Assembly: GCF_000299355.1 (NCBI RefSeq)
Contig: NC_018664.1
Span: 1,113,115 to 1,177,114, forward strand
Reading direction: 5' to 3'
Source: Gottschalkia acidurici 9a
Lineage (GTDB): Bacteria > Bacillota > Clostridia > Tissierellales > Gottschalkiaceae
DNA length: 64,000 nucleotides
The notes under the pieces are model-generated. The model saw nothing but the letters and a program-made list of their open reading frames with translations. It ran no database searches and was not told the origin of the DNA. The translations under genes were made by a program, and so were the position numbers. Positions 1 to 8,412 of this stretch are shown here, piece by piece; the first letter of the stretch is position 1; every line of letters starts with the position of its first letter.

Positions 1-52
1 GAAGCTAAAAAATTTCACATCTTTTTTTGTATTAAAAAATCAATAAATGTCA

Positions 53-59
53 CATAATA
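53..59 (+). promoter_or_regulatory. candidate forespore sigma (F/G) -10 element upstream of spoVAC
   Basis: The heptamer CATAATA fits the -10 pattern of forespore sigma factors (CATwnTA). It lies 53 bases before the spoVAC start, where such a promoter is expected from the family's known regulation. No convincing -35 is visible at the right spacing, so this is tentative. The rest of the first 111 bases holds no gene; an AAAGGA ribosome binding site lies 8 bases before the spoVAC ATG. Confidence 0.25.
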
Positions 60-111
60 AAGTAAAACAAAAATACTTTGAGAAAAATAACTTTTAGAAA
101 GGATTGTTGAT

Positions 112-555
112 ATGGATAATCTTAATAATAGAGACTACCAGAGATATGTTGAAGAGAAGATGCCTAAGCCTAAGTATATGAAAAATATATTATGGGCATT
201 TGTGGTAGGAGGGTTAATTTGTACTATAGGTCAGGTTATAGTCAACTATTTAACAGCTCGTGGATTAAGTAAAGATGATGTTTCAACAGCAACATCCATA
301 ATAATGATATTTTTAGGAGCATTATTAACTGGAATTGGAGTGTATGACAAGATAGGAAAAAAAGCGGGAGCTGGATCAATCATACCTATAACTGGATTTT
401 CTAACTCTATAGTATCACCAGCGATGGAATACAAATGTGAAGGATATGTCTTAGGAGTTGCTGCTAAGATGTTTACAATAGCAGGTCCAGTACTAGTGTA
501 TGGATTTGGAAGCTCTATAATTGTAGGAATAATATATTTATTGGTAAATAAGTAA
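112..555 (+). CDS. spoVAC: Stage V sporulation protein AC (SpoVAC)
   Basis: Small integral membrane protein (147 aa) of the SpoVA complex, which moves Ca-dipicolinic acid across the inner forespore membrane during sporulation and releases it at germination. Hydrophobic segments lie near residues 25-45, 60-80, 105 and 120-145. The N-terminal NRDYQRYVEEKMPKP and the glycine-rich GKKAGAGSIIPITGF segment are typical of SpoVAC. In B. subtilis the homologue behaves as a mechanosensitive channel. It is the first of three tightly spaced genes (spoVAC-D-E), the reduced set found in many Clostridia. The ATG is preceded by AAAGGA. Membership is clear from sequence and context. Confidence 0.95.
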   Translation: MDNLNNRDYQRYVEEKMPKPKYMKNILWAFVVGGLICTIGQVIVNYLTARGLSKDDVSTATSIIMIFLGALLTGIGVYDKIGKKAGAGSIIPITGFSNSIVSPAMEYKCEGYVLGVAAKMFTIAGPVLVYGFGSSIIVGIIYLLVNK

Positions 556-572
556 AAAAGGAGGCAGCGATT

Positions 573-1589
573 TTGTCACAAAAAAAATTAGGTAAACAAA
601 CAATTCAATTACAAGATCCACCAGCCATATTATCTACTTATTCCATAGTAGGAGTTAAGGAAGGAGAAGGGCCTTTAAAAGATTATTTTGACATAATACT
701 AGAAGATGATCTATGGGGAGAAGAAAATTGGGAAAATAGCGAATCTAAAATTCAAAAGCAAGCTATAACAAGTTCTATTTCAGGTGCAAAAATAGTTCCT
801 GAAGATGTAGATTATTTGTTTGCAGGAGATTTACTAAATCAAATATCATCGTCATCATATTCGGCTAGAGATCTTCAAATACCTTTCTTTGGTTTATATG
901 GTGCTTGTTCTACAATGGCACAATCTTTAAGTCTAGGAGCTATGTCAATAGATGGAGGGTACGCAGAGTATGTTTCGTGTGCAACCTCTAGCCACTTTAG
1001 TACCGCTGAAAGACAATTCAGATATCCATTAGAGCATGGAAATCAACGTCCACCGACTTCACAATGGACAGTTACAGGATCAGGTGCTGCAGTACTAGGA
1101 AAAAGTGAAAAGGGTCCTTTTATAACACATGTAACAACAGGAAGAGTAATAGATCCAGGACTAATAGATGCAAACAATATGGGACCAGCTATGGCGCCAG
1201 CAGCAGCGGATACAATAATACAGCATTTTAAAGATACTGGGTTTAGACCAAAGGACTATGACTTAATAATAACTGGTGACTTAGGAGAGCTTGGAATGGA
1301 AATAGCTCAAGAGTTGATAGAAAAAGAAGGTTACGATATATCAGATAATTTTACAGATTGCGGAGTGAAAATTTTTGATAATGAAAGTCAGGAAACAGGT
1401 CTAGGAGGAAGTGGATGTGGATGTTCAGCTACTGTATTTGCCGGCTATATATTTAAGGAAATGAAAAGTAGAAACTTCAATAAAGTTTTATTAGTCTCTA
1501 CAGGAGCATTACATTCACCAGTAGTGATAAATCAGGGTGCAACTATACCTGGTATAGCACATGCTGTTACTTTGAGTAATACTAAATAG
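573..1589 (+). CDS. spoVAD: Stage V sporulation protein AD (SpoVAD)
   Basis: Peripheral, soluble subunit of the SpoVA channel (338 aa), with a thiolase-like fold. The B. subtilis homologue binds dipicolinic acid directly. Recognisable segments include PFFGLYGACSTMAQSL around residue 108, the GSGAAVLG segment near 170 and the glycine/cysteine-rich GLGGSGCGCSATVFAGY near 280. The start is TTG: AAGGAGG lies about 9 bases upstream, and the conserved N-terminus (KKLGKQTIQLQDPP) begins there. It starts 17 bases after spoVAC and ends 13 bases before spoVAE, so the three genes are almost certainly cotranscribed. Confidence 0.95.
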   Translation: MSQKKLGKQTIQLQDPPAILSTYSIVGVKEGEGPLKDYFDIILEDDLWGEENWENSESKIQKQAITSSISGAKIVPEDVDYLFAGDLLNQISSSSYSARDLQIPFFGLYGACSTMAQSLSLGAMSIDGGYAEYVSCATSSHFSTAERQFRYPLEHGNQRPPTSQWTVTGSGAAVLGKSEKGPFITHVTTGRVIDPGLIDANNMGPAMAPAAADTIIQHFKDTGFRPKDYDLIITGDLGELGMEIAQELIEKEGYDISDNFTDCGVKIFDNESQETGLGGSGCGCSATVFAGYIFKEMKSRNFNKVLLVSTGALHSPVVINQGATIPGIAHAVTLSNTK

Positions 1590-1602
1590 GAGGATTTTTA
1601 AT

Positions 1603-1959
1603 ATGGACTATGTTAGTGCATTTATTGTTGGTGGCTTAATATGTGTTATAGGACAGATATTAATGGACACTACGAAGTTAAACCCAGCACATATATTAGT
1701 TATATTTCTTACTTCAGGAGTTTTATTAGGAGCAATAGGTATCTATGAGCCTCTTACTAAAATTGGTGGTGCTGGAGCAACAGTACCTTTACCTGGGTTT
1801 GGTTATACACTAGCTAAAGGAGCAATAGAGGGTGCGAAAGAAAGTGGTATATTAGGAGCATTTACAGGAGGCATAAAAGCAGCTGCAGGAGGAGTTGCTG
1901 CTGCAACGTTTTTTGGTTACTTAATGTCTGTTATATTCAATCCTAAAACTAAAGAGTAA
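1603..1959 (+). CDS. spoVAE: Stage V sporulation protein AE (SpoVAE/SpoVAEB)
   Basis: Integral membrane protein of 118 aa with three to four hydrophobic helices. It is the third component of the minimal SpoVAC-D-E dipicolinate channel. The N-terminal AFIVGGLICVIGQILMD and the GGAGATVPLPGFGYTLAKG segments are the family signature and resemble SpoVAC, to which it is distantly related. The start is an ATG with AGGAGG 8 bases upstream. It is the last gene of the operon and is followed at once by a strong hairpin terminator. Confidence 0.95.
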   Translation: MDYVSAFIVGGLICVIGQILMDTTKLNPAHILVIFLTSGVLLGAIGIYEPLTKIGGAGATVPLPGFGYTLAKGAIEGAKESGILGAFTGGIKAAAGGVAAATFFGYLMSVIFNPKTKE

Positions 1960-1964
1960 AAAAT

Positions 1965-1999
1965 AAAAGAGACTACTTAAAGTAGTCTCTTTTATTTTT
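1965..1999. terminator. bidirectional terminator between spoVAE and the PBP gene
   Basis: A perfect 13-14 bp stem (AAAAGAGACTACTT pairing with its complement) is followed by TTTTATTTTTT on the plus strand and by an equivalent U-tract on the minus strand. It serves two convergent genes; the PBP stop codon begins at its edge. Confidence 0.9.
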
Positions 2000-4974
2000 T
2001 ATTGATTATTACCTTCTGGATTTCCGTTTCCATTACCATTCTGGTTATTATTGTTTTTATCTTTATTCGGATTTAGAATATTATCTAGTATGTTGTCTAT
2101 TTTATTTCCACCTTCACTACTCTCATCAGTGCTTATACCGTCAGTACTATCATCATTATCATCCTCAATATCATCCTCGTCAGGGTCTTTAATAGGTATA
2201 TATGAGTGATTACAATATTGTGTAGGAACTCTATAATTATAGTCTAGAGGTATAATCCCACCAGCTTTAGAAGGTATATATGGCGGATTTACTTTCATAA
2301 ATACTTTGTATCCAATTACGCTATCAGGGCAATTGCTTGAAGCGAGTTTTCCAGTAGTAACATCAACTTTTACACTTACATGAACATCACAATATTCTTT
2401 AGGTTCAGTACCTTTAGCAAAAATTTCTGTTTTAACTACATGTCTTGGATCACCTTTACAAAGTGATGTAGGTAATTTACCAGATATTGTACATACAGAT
2501 TGCTTAATTATACCATCTGGAGCCTGAAAAGATTTTGCAGGCACATTTTGATGTACTCTCTTCATAACATTAGACCATAATCCAGATGCAAGAGCACTAC
2601 CATTAGGTAATTTTATAGCTGGAGAGTCATTACCAATCCATACACTAGCAGTATACTGAGGAGTATATCCAACAAACCATGCATCAGTATAATCACTAGT
2701 AGTACCTGTTTTACCAGCTACTTGAACACCAGGTACTCTAGCTCTACCTCCTGTACCAGAAGTTACAACATCCTGAAGCATATCAGTCATTACATATGCT
2801 GTTTGAGGAGATACAACTTTAGTCTTGCTAGGCTTGTTTTCTAGTATAATATTTCCATATCTATCCTCTACTTTAGTATAAGCTATAGGCTTAATATAAG
2901 TACCTTCATTAGCTATAGCTGCAAACGCTCCAGTCATATCTAGGGGACTAATTCCTTTTGCCATACCACCTAGTCCAAGAGCAGAAAGATTTTCGTCATT
3001 CGTAGCTTTATTTTCTAATCTTGTAACAAAGCTATCCTTTCCATTTGCTTTAATTATGCCTAATTTTTGAAGATATTCTTTAGAAAGCTTAACCCCAATA
3101 TCATCTACAACCTTAACAGAAACCGCATTAGATGATATCTTAATAGCTTCTCTAACTGGAATTACTCCTTTATATCCACTATAAGAGTTTCTAGGTCCAG
3201 GTTTCCCCTCACTATATGCAGGTAAAGGTACATCATCTATAGGTGTAGCAGCTGTATATCCATTATCTAGAGCTGGTAGAAACGCAGCTAAAGGTTTTAT
3301 AGCAGATCCAGGCTGTCTAGGCGTTAAAGCTCTATTAAGAATTTTACTACCTTCAAAATTTCTACCACCAACAAGAGCTTTAATTTGACCGGTAGCGTGA
3401 TCCATTATAACTGTTGAAGATTGAGGTTGAACTACACCAGTATTATCAACAGGGAAATAATTTGAACTTATTATTAAATTTTTTCTTTCATCAATTCTAT
3501 AAAAGTCTTTAGATTTGTTTAAAAACGAAGATCTAATAACTAATTCTTTATTATCAACAACATAATAATCATCTTCGCTGAAATTCAGAGAACCTACGCC
3601 ATGGGTTACTAAAGTATTATTATCTATCGTATAAAAGTCATTTATATCTATAGTTTTAGGATATATATTCAACTTAGAACTATTTATACTTAGCCCTTTT
3701 TCACTCAAAGTATAGCTTCCATTCTCTATTACTAAGTCATTATTTTCGTTTAATATATTTGATTTCTTGTAAAATAATATATTCTTATATGAATCTAATA
3801 TATTACCATAACCATCTGAACTCCAAGAACTACCTCTTTTTCCCCCAAACACTACTTTAGAAAAGTTAGTATAAAGATCTTCAATATCGCGTTGTAAATT
3901 TACATCTACTGTAGAATATATTCTTAATCCACCAGTTAAAAGTTCTCTATGAGCTTCTTCTCTACTTATCTTAGTTTTTTCCACTAAGTCATCTACAACT
4001 TGTTCTTTTACATAATCAACGAAATAAGAAGAGATATCTGTAAACTTCTTCTTACCAGGCTTTATAGCTTCAATCATATTTTCATTTAAAGCTTCCTGAT
4101 ACTCAGATTCTGAAATATGTTCTAGTTCCTTCATTTTACCTAGAATAATTCTTTGACGCTTAACAGCTTTTTCATTAAAAATAGCTACATATTTTTCTCC
4201 TAAAATATCTATATTACCTACCACTGTACTATCCGGTGGAACATCTTGCGGTTTAACTGTTAGATATGGAGAAAGGTTATTAGGACTTTGAGTTATCCCA
4301 GCAATTAAAGCACTTTCTGCTATAGTTAAATCCTTAAGATCATCCTTAGAAAAATAAGTATGAGCTGCTTCTTTTACACCATATGCACCTTGACCTAAAT
4401 AAATTTTATTTAAATATGCTTCTAATATTTGTTCCTTACTAAGTTTTCTATCAAGTTGAATAGCTATATAAGCTTCTCTAATTTTTCTAGTAAGTTTTTT
4501 TTCATTTGACAAGTAAAGATTTCTTGCAAGTTGTTGAGTGATAGTACTTGCACCTCTAACCTTTGCACCAGCTTTTATATCTTCTACTAAGGCTGCAGCA
4601 ATACCTCTAATATCTATACCAAAGTGATCATAAAATCTTTCATCTTCTATAGAAATAAAAGCTTTTTGAAGATGATCAGGCATATTACTTATAGACTCAG
4701 CAGTTCTATTTTCTTCTGCTAAAACTTTCTCTATAACATTACCTTGTTGATCTAAAATAAATGAATTTTGATTTAGTAGGTCATCGATGTTTGAGACATC
4801 TATTTTAGGTGTATCCTTAATAGCGCCAAAAACTAATCCCCCTACAATGCCAGTTAGTATAAGTGTTGACATCAATACAACTATCATAAATATTTTGAAA
4901 AAACCTAATTTCTTGCCCTTAGGATTTTTTCGATTATTCCTACTCAAATCATCATTATTATTTTCTTGAGTCAT
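1999..4974 (-). CDS. Class A penicillin-binding protein (PBP1A/PonA type), bifunctional
   Basis: Bifunctional peptidoglycan synthase (991 aa): glycan polymerisation by an N-terminal GT51 domain, then peptide cross-linking by a transpeptidase. In order: basic cytoplasmic tail, one membrane anchor (about 24-50), GT51 with EDERFYDHFG (110-119) and GASTITQQLARN (141-152), and a long insert of about 150 residues rich in Asn, Ser and Tyr (about 370-520) before the transpeptidase. The active-site Ser is S557 in SAIK, with SSN at 614-616 and KTG from K755. After KTG come a Cys-containing C-terminal domain, an acidic stretch (DPDEDDIEDDNDD) and an Asn/Gly-rich tail. The length exceeds many PonA proteins because of the insert and tail; clostridial PBP1 proteins share this plan. 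Its 5' end faces yunB. Confidence 0.93.
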   Translation of the reverse strand: MTQENNNDDLSRNNRKNPKGKKLGFFKIFMIVVLMSTLILTGIVGGLVFGAIKDTPKIDVSNIDDLLNQNSFILDQQGNVIEKVLAEENRTAESISNMPDHLQKAFISIEDERFYDHFGIDIRGIAAALVEDIKAGAKVRGASTITQQLARNLYLSNEKKLTRKIREAYIAIQLDRKLSKEQILEAYLNKIYLGQGAYGVKEAAHTYFSKDDLKDLTIAESALIAGITQSPNNLSPYLTVKPQDVPPDSTVVGNIDILGEKYVAIFNEKAVKRQRIILGKMKELEHISESEYQEALNENMIEAIKPGKKKFTDISSYFVDYVKEQVVDDLVEKTKISREEAHRELLTGGLRIYSTVDVNLQRDIEDLYTNFSKVVFGGKRGSSWSSDGYGNILDSYKNILFYKKSNILNENNDLVIENGSYTLSEKGLSINSSKLNIYPKTIDINDFYTIDNNTLVTHGVGSLNFSEDDYYVVDNKELVIRSSFLNKSKDFYRIDERKNLIISSNYFPVDNTGVVQPQSSTVIMDHATGQIKALVGGRNFEGSKILNRALTPRQPGSAIKPLAAFLPALDNGYTAATPIDDVPLPAYSEGKPGPRNSYSGYKGVIPVREAIKISSNAVSVKVVDDIGVKLSKEYLQKLGIIKANGKDSFVTRLENKATNDENLSALGLGGMAKGISPLDMTGAFAAIANEGTYIKPIAYTKVEDRYGNIILENKPSKTKVVSPQTAYVMTDMLQDVVTSGTGGRARVPGVQVAGKTGTTSDYTDAWFVGYTPQYTASVWIGNDSPAIKLPNGSALASGLWSNVMKRVHQNVPAKSFQAPDGIIKQSVCTISGKLPTSLCKGDPRHVVKTEIFAKGTEPKEYCDVHVSVKVDVTTGKLASSNCPDSVIGYKVFMKVNPPYIPSKAGGIIPLDYNYRVPTQYCNHSYIPIKDPDEDDIEDDNDDSTDGISTDESSEGGNKIDNILDNILNPNKDKNNNNQNGNGNGNPEGNNQ

Positions 4975-5025
4975 AACAATCCTCCTTTAAAATGTGAAGG
5001 TAACATATTTAGAAATACATTCACA

Positions 5026-5035
5026 ATTATATCAC
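5026..5035 (-). promoter_or_regulatory. extended -10 promoter for the PBP gene
   Basis: On the minus strand the sequence reads TGATATAAT, an extended -10 (TGn plus TATAAT), about 50 bases before the PBP start. No strong -35 is visible, as is common for extended -10 promoters. Confidence 0.45.
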
Positions 5036-5100
5036 ATAAATATTTATTTGTTAAACAAGATATAGTTTTTAAATATTAATTAAACTTTCTTGTGAATGTG

Positions 5101-5108
5101 CATATATT
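5101..5108 (+). promoter_or_regulatory. candidate sigma-E -10 element upstream of yunB
   Basis: CATATATT fits the mother-cell sigma-E -10 pattern (CATAyAnT) and lies 22 bases before the yunB ATG. yunB is a known sigma-E target in B. subtilis. The AAGGAGG ribosome binding site at 5115 is very close, so the leader would be short. The -35 region is not convincing. Confidence 0.3.
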
Positions 5109-5130
5109 AATAACAAGGAGGTTTTAGAAA

Positions 5131-5781
5131 ATGAGATCAAGAAACAGAAGTAAAAAAATAAAAATTTATTTAATAATAGTTTTTACTGTTGTTTTAGGGA
5201 TATATGTATATAATATAATTAACAGGAATGTAAGACCTACTATATTAGCGATGTGTGAAATACAAGCAAAAAAAATAGCTACTCAAGCTATAAATGATGC
5301 TATTAAAAGTACGATAAAAGATAATGTAAAGTATAAAGACCTCATATTTGTTAAGCAAGATAACTCAGGAAAAATAACTATGATGCAAGCGAATACAGGA
5401 CTTATGAATGGGATAGCTTCTGATGTTGCCTTAGAAGTTCAAGAAAAAATAAGGCAAATACCAGGAGGGACAATAAAAATACCAATTGGAAATATATTGA
5501 ACAGTCAATTAATACCAGGTCCTAGAATTAAACTAGATCTTGAACCACACGGAAGTGTTACAGTAGATTTCGGTACTGAGTTTGTGGAATCGGGTATAAA
5601 TCAAACCATACATAGGGTATACTTAACTATAATTACAGATGTTAAGATTATTTTTCCATTAGTATCGGACACTGTAACAGTTAGTGCAAACATACCAATA
5701 GCTGAGACAGTTATAGTTGGAGACGTTCCAGAAAGTTATATCACAGTTCCAGAAGAAAATATTTTAAATATTATAAGATAA
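5131..5781 (+). CDS. yunB: Sporulation protein YunB
   Basis: Protein of 216 aa with an N-terminal basic segment and one membrane helix (about residues 10-27), then an extracytoplasmic domain. The segment ANTGLMNGIASDVALEVQEK and the pattern IPIGNILNSQLIPGPRIK are characteristic of YunB, a mother-cell sporulation protein needed for full spore formation in B. subtilis; its biochemical role is unknown. The ATG has AAGGAGG nine bases upstream. hflX follows 22 bases after the stop, suggesting one transcript. Confidence 0.9.
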   Translation: MRSRNRSKKIKIYLIIVFTVVLGIYVYNIINRNVRPTILAMCEIQAKKIATQAINDAIKSTIKDNVKYKDLIFVKQDNSGKITMMQANTGLMNGIASDVALEVQEKIRQIPGGTIKIPIGNILNSQLIPGPRIKLDLEPHGSVTVDFGTEFVESGINQTIHRVYLTIITDVKIIFPLVSDTVTVSANIPIAETVIVGDVPESYITVPEENILNIIR

Positions 5782-5803
5782 TAAAAAATGTAGAGGTGAT
5801 ACT

Positions 5804-7096
5804 ATGTACGAAATAGAAGATGATAAGCTAGAAAAGATTATAATAGTAGGAGTAGATAGAAACAAAAGAGGCGAGATAACTGTAGAAAGTTCAATGGATG
5901 AACTTGCAGAACTTGTGAAAGCTGCAGATGGAATAGTAGAAGGAAGAGTAGTTCAAAATAGAGAGCATATAGACTCTGCATATCATATAGGGAAGGGGAA
6001 AGCAGAGGAGATAGCTGTTGCTTGTGAAGAGCTAGATATAGATACAGTTGTATTTAATGATGAACTTTCAGGAGCTCAAATAAGAAACCTAGAGAATATA
6101 ATAGAAAGAAAAATTATAGATAGAACAAGTTTAATACTAGATATATTTGCTAAAAGAGCTACTAGTAAAGAAGGAAAGCTCCAAGTAGAACTTGCTCAAC
6201 TAAAATATAGATTACCTAGACTAATAGGATTTAGAAATTACTTATCTCGAACAGGTGGAGGAATAGGAACAAAAGGACCTGGAGAGCAAAAATTAGAGTT
6301 GGACAGAAGACATATACTAGGCAGAATAAATGATATACAAAGACAATTAAAAGAACTAGATAAAGTTAGAATGGTAAAGAGAAAGCAGAGAAGAAGCAAT
6401 GATATACCTATAGTAGCGCTTGTGGGATATACTAACGCTGGAAAGTCAACGCTATTAAATAGTCTAATAAGACTTGATGAAGATTATAAGGAAGAAAAAG
6501 AAGTTTTTGTAAAAGATATGCTGTTTGCAACTTTAGAAACTAATTTAAGAAAAGCAACTTTACCTAATGGACGTGATTTCTTAATAACAGACACAGTAGG
6601 ATTTGTAAGCAAATTACCTACACACTTGGTAGAAGCTTTTAAAGGAACCTTGGAGGAAGTTCAGTTTGCAGATTTATTACTTCATGTGGTAGATATAACT
6701 AATGAAGATCTAGAAATACAAATGGTTACTACAATGAAAATAATAAAAGATTTAGATGTAATAGATAAGCCTATAATAACTGTATTTAATAAGGTAGACG
6801 AAGGTAATATAGAAGATATAGCATATAAAGTACCAGAACCTAAGATATTTATATCAGCTAAGACTGGACATAACTTAGAACTATTATTAAAGATGATAGA
6901 AGATAATCTACCACAAAGTTATTATAATGTTGACCTACTTATTCCTTTTTCTAAAGGAGATTTACTTTCATATATATTTGATAATACCAAAGTAGAGAGT
7001 CAAGAGCATACAGCAGAGGGAACTTTAGTTACAGTTACCTTAGATCAAGCTGACTATAATAGATGTAAAGAGTATATAGTTGATAAAAATGAATAG
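5804..7096 (+). CDS. hflX: GTPase HflX
   Basis: Ribosome-associated GTPase of the Obg/HflX superfamily (430 aa); family members split or rescue 70S ribosomes under stress. The N-terminal HflX domain contains the IGKGKAEEI motif. A linker with the GGGIGTKGPGEQKLELDRR signature follows, then the G domain: G1 GYTNAGKS (about 207-214), switch region with DTVGF, G4 NKVD and G5 SAK. A C-terminal domain ends in a CKEYIVDKNE tail. The start ATG is preceded by AGAGGTG. Cotranscription with the sporulation gene yunB seems likely from spacing; a functional link is not shown by the sequence. Confidence 0.95.
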   Translation: MYEIEDDKLEKIIIVGVDRNKRGEITVESSMDELAELVKAADGIVEGRVVQNREHIDSAYHIGKGKAEEIAVACEELDIDTVVFNDELSGAQIRNLENIIERKIIDRTSLILDIFAKRATSKEGKLQVELAQLKYRLPRLIGFRNYLSRTGGGIGTKGPGEQKLELDRRHILGRINDIQRQLKELDKVRMVKRKQRRSNDIPIVALVGYTNAGKSTLLNSLIRLDEDYKEEKEVFVKDMLFATLETNLRKATLPNGRDFLITDTVGFVSKLPTHLVEAFKGTLEEVQFADLLLHVVDITNEDLEIQMVTTMKIIKDLDVIDKPIITVFNKVDEGNIEDIAYKVPEPKIFISAKTGHNLELLLKMIEDNLPQSYYNVDLLIPFSKGDLLSYIFDNTKVESQEHTAEGTLVTVTLDQADYNRCKEYIVDKNE

Positions 7097-7115
7097 AATA
7101 TTAAGTTAAAACATA

Positions 7116-7150
7116 AAACTCTCTATATGATTATAATTTATAGAGAGTTT
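7116..7150. terminator. hairpin between convergent hflX and DUF3189 gene
   Basis: A 12-bp perfect stem (AAACTCTCTATA with its complement) around an 11-base loop spans the stop codon of the minus-strand gene. The U-tracts on both sides are broken, so termination efficiency is uncertain. Confidence 0.6.
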
Positions 7151-7590
7151 AGTGTTTTCTTTACTATTTTAACCATCTCATGATAGTTTTTAACGACTCC
7201 TAAAGCAACTATAGGTCTACCAAATGATACCCAGTGTAGTCTTCTTGAAGAAAATCCACCAATCTTCATAAGAAGGTTAACGGAAGGCATGGTATCAACA
7301 AGTAATAAATCTTTCCTAAGTCCACCACCTAACTGAAATGCATCTTCTACAGCCGGAATTACTAACTCCGGAACAAACTGTCTGCTTAGAGTAAATACTT
7401 TATTATGATTTTCATCTATGCCTCTAAATATTATCTTACCTTGATCTTTTTTTTCTAAAGTATCAAAATAAGGTACATCTATAACTTCTTCTTTAGTAGG
7501 AGTTATATCAGGAGATAAAATGCCTAGATGAATAGCTGCAGCTATAGCTGAAGAATGAGTTCCACCAACACAATTATAAACTACATACAT
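7138..7590 (-). CDS. DUF3189 family protein
   Basis: Protein of 150 aa matching the DUF3189 pattern: the N-terminus MYVVYNCVGGTHSSAIAAAI has a short Gly-rich turn resembling a nucleotide-binding loop, and later segments are LGGGLRKDLLLVDTMPSVNLLMKIGGFSSR and GRPIVALGVVKNYHEMVKIV. The family is common in spore-forming Clostridia and Bacilli and has no known function. The predicted protein is soluble with alternating beta-alpha segments. The start ATG has a GAGGTGA site upstream on the minus strand. It is a single-gene unit between convergent hflX and divergent yigZ. Confidence 0.75.
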   Translation of the reverse strand: MYVVYNCVGGTHSSAIAAAIHLGILSPDITPTKEEVIDVPYFDTLEKKDQGKIIFRGIDENHNKVFTLSRQFVPELVIPAVEDAFQLGGGLRKDLLLVDTMPSVNLLMKIGGFSSRRLHWVSFGRPIVALGVVKNYHEMVKIVKKTLNSL

Positions 7591-7670
7591 AATCTCACCT
7601 CATAAAAAATACTAAATATATTTTGCTCTAAACAAAGCTAAATTATAACTTCTAAAAACTGAGAGTAATT

Positions 7671-7682
7671 TTATGATATAAT
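7671..7682 (+). promoter_or_regulatory. extended -10 promoter for yigZ
   Basis: TATGATATAAT contains TGA plus TATAAT, an extended -10 element 38 bases before the yigZ start. There is no clear -35. Confidence 0.45.
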
Positions 7683-7719
7683 TAAGTTAGTTTAACTATA
7701 ATTAACGAAGGTGATAAAT

Positions 7720-8367
7720 TTGAAAAGTACATATAAGACTATACATGAGTACGGAGAAGACGAAATTATAATAAGTAAGTCTAGATTTATAGGATATGCA
7801 AAACCTATTGAGAATGAAGATGAGGCAATATCATTTATAGAAGAAATAAAGAGTAAGCATAGAGATGCAACACACAATGTATATGCATATGTGGTTGGAG
7901 AAAATAGCAATATACAAAGATATAGCGATGATGGGGAGCCAAGTGGAACAGCAGGTATACCAGTTTTAGAAGTTATAAAAAAAGAGGATTTAAGAAATGT
8001 AGTGGTGGTAGTAACTAGATATTATGGTGGTACAAAACTAGGTGCTGGTGGACTAGTAAGAGCATATACTAAGGGCGCGAAGATAGGAATTGAAGCTGGA
8101 AATATAGTGGAGAAAGTACTCTTTAAAAAAATTAAAATAAGAATAGACTATACTCTTTATGGAAGAGCGGAAAATGAGCTGTTAAGACAAGAGTATATAA
8201 TAGAAGATGTAATATATGATGATGCGGTTAATATAGTAGTATTATGTGAAGCAAGTAACGTAGATAATCTTATGAGTTTGATGACAGAGATAACTAGCGC
8301 TAATATGACTCATGAAGAAGGAGACGAGGATTTTTATTCAGTTAAGGAAGGTAAGTTAATTAGATAA
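7720..8367 (+). CDS. YigZ/IMPACT family protein
   Basis: IMPACT (UPF0029) family protein of 215 aa; the family is linked to translation regulation and is structurally related to elongation factor domains. The N-terminal domain has SKSRFIGYAKPI, the conserved HRDATHNVYAYVVG and YSDDGEPSGTAGIPVLE, then VVVVTRYYGGTKLGAGGLVRAY. A smaller C-terminal domain follows. I chose the TTG at 7720 because the GAAGGTG site lies 6 bases before it; a GTG nine bases upstream overlaps that site. It is followed immediately by a terminator. Confidence 0.9.
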   Translation: MKSTYKTIHEYGEDEIIISKSRFIGYAKPIENEDEAISFIEEIKSKHRDATHNVYAYVVGENSNIQRYSDDGEPSGTAGIPVLEVIKKEDLRNVVVVVTRYYGGTKLGAGGLVRAYTKGAKIGIEAGNIVEKVLFKKIKIRIDYTLYGRAENELLRQEYIIEDVIYDDAVNIVVLCEASNVDNLMSLMTEITSANMTHEEGDEDFYSVKEGKLIR

Positions 8368-8370
8368 ATA

Positions 8371-8412
8371 AGAGCTTTCATACATAAATTTGTGTATGAA
8401 AGCTCTTTCTTT
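8371..8412. terminator. terminator between yigZ and MutS-like gene
   Basis: A perfect 14-bp stem (AGAGCTTTCATACA with its complement) and an 8-base loop, followed by TTTCTTT. It separates two convergent genes. Confidence 0.85.
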
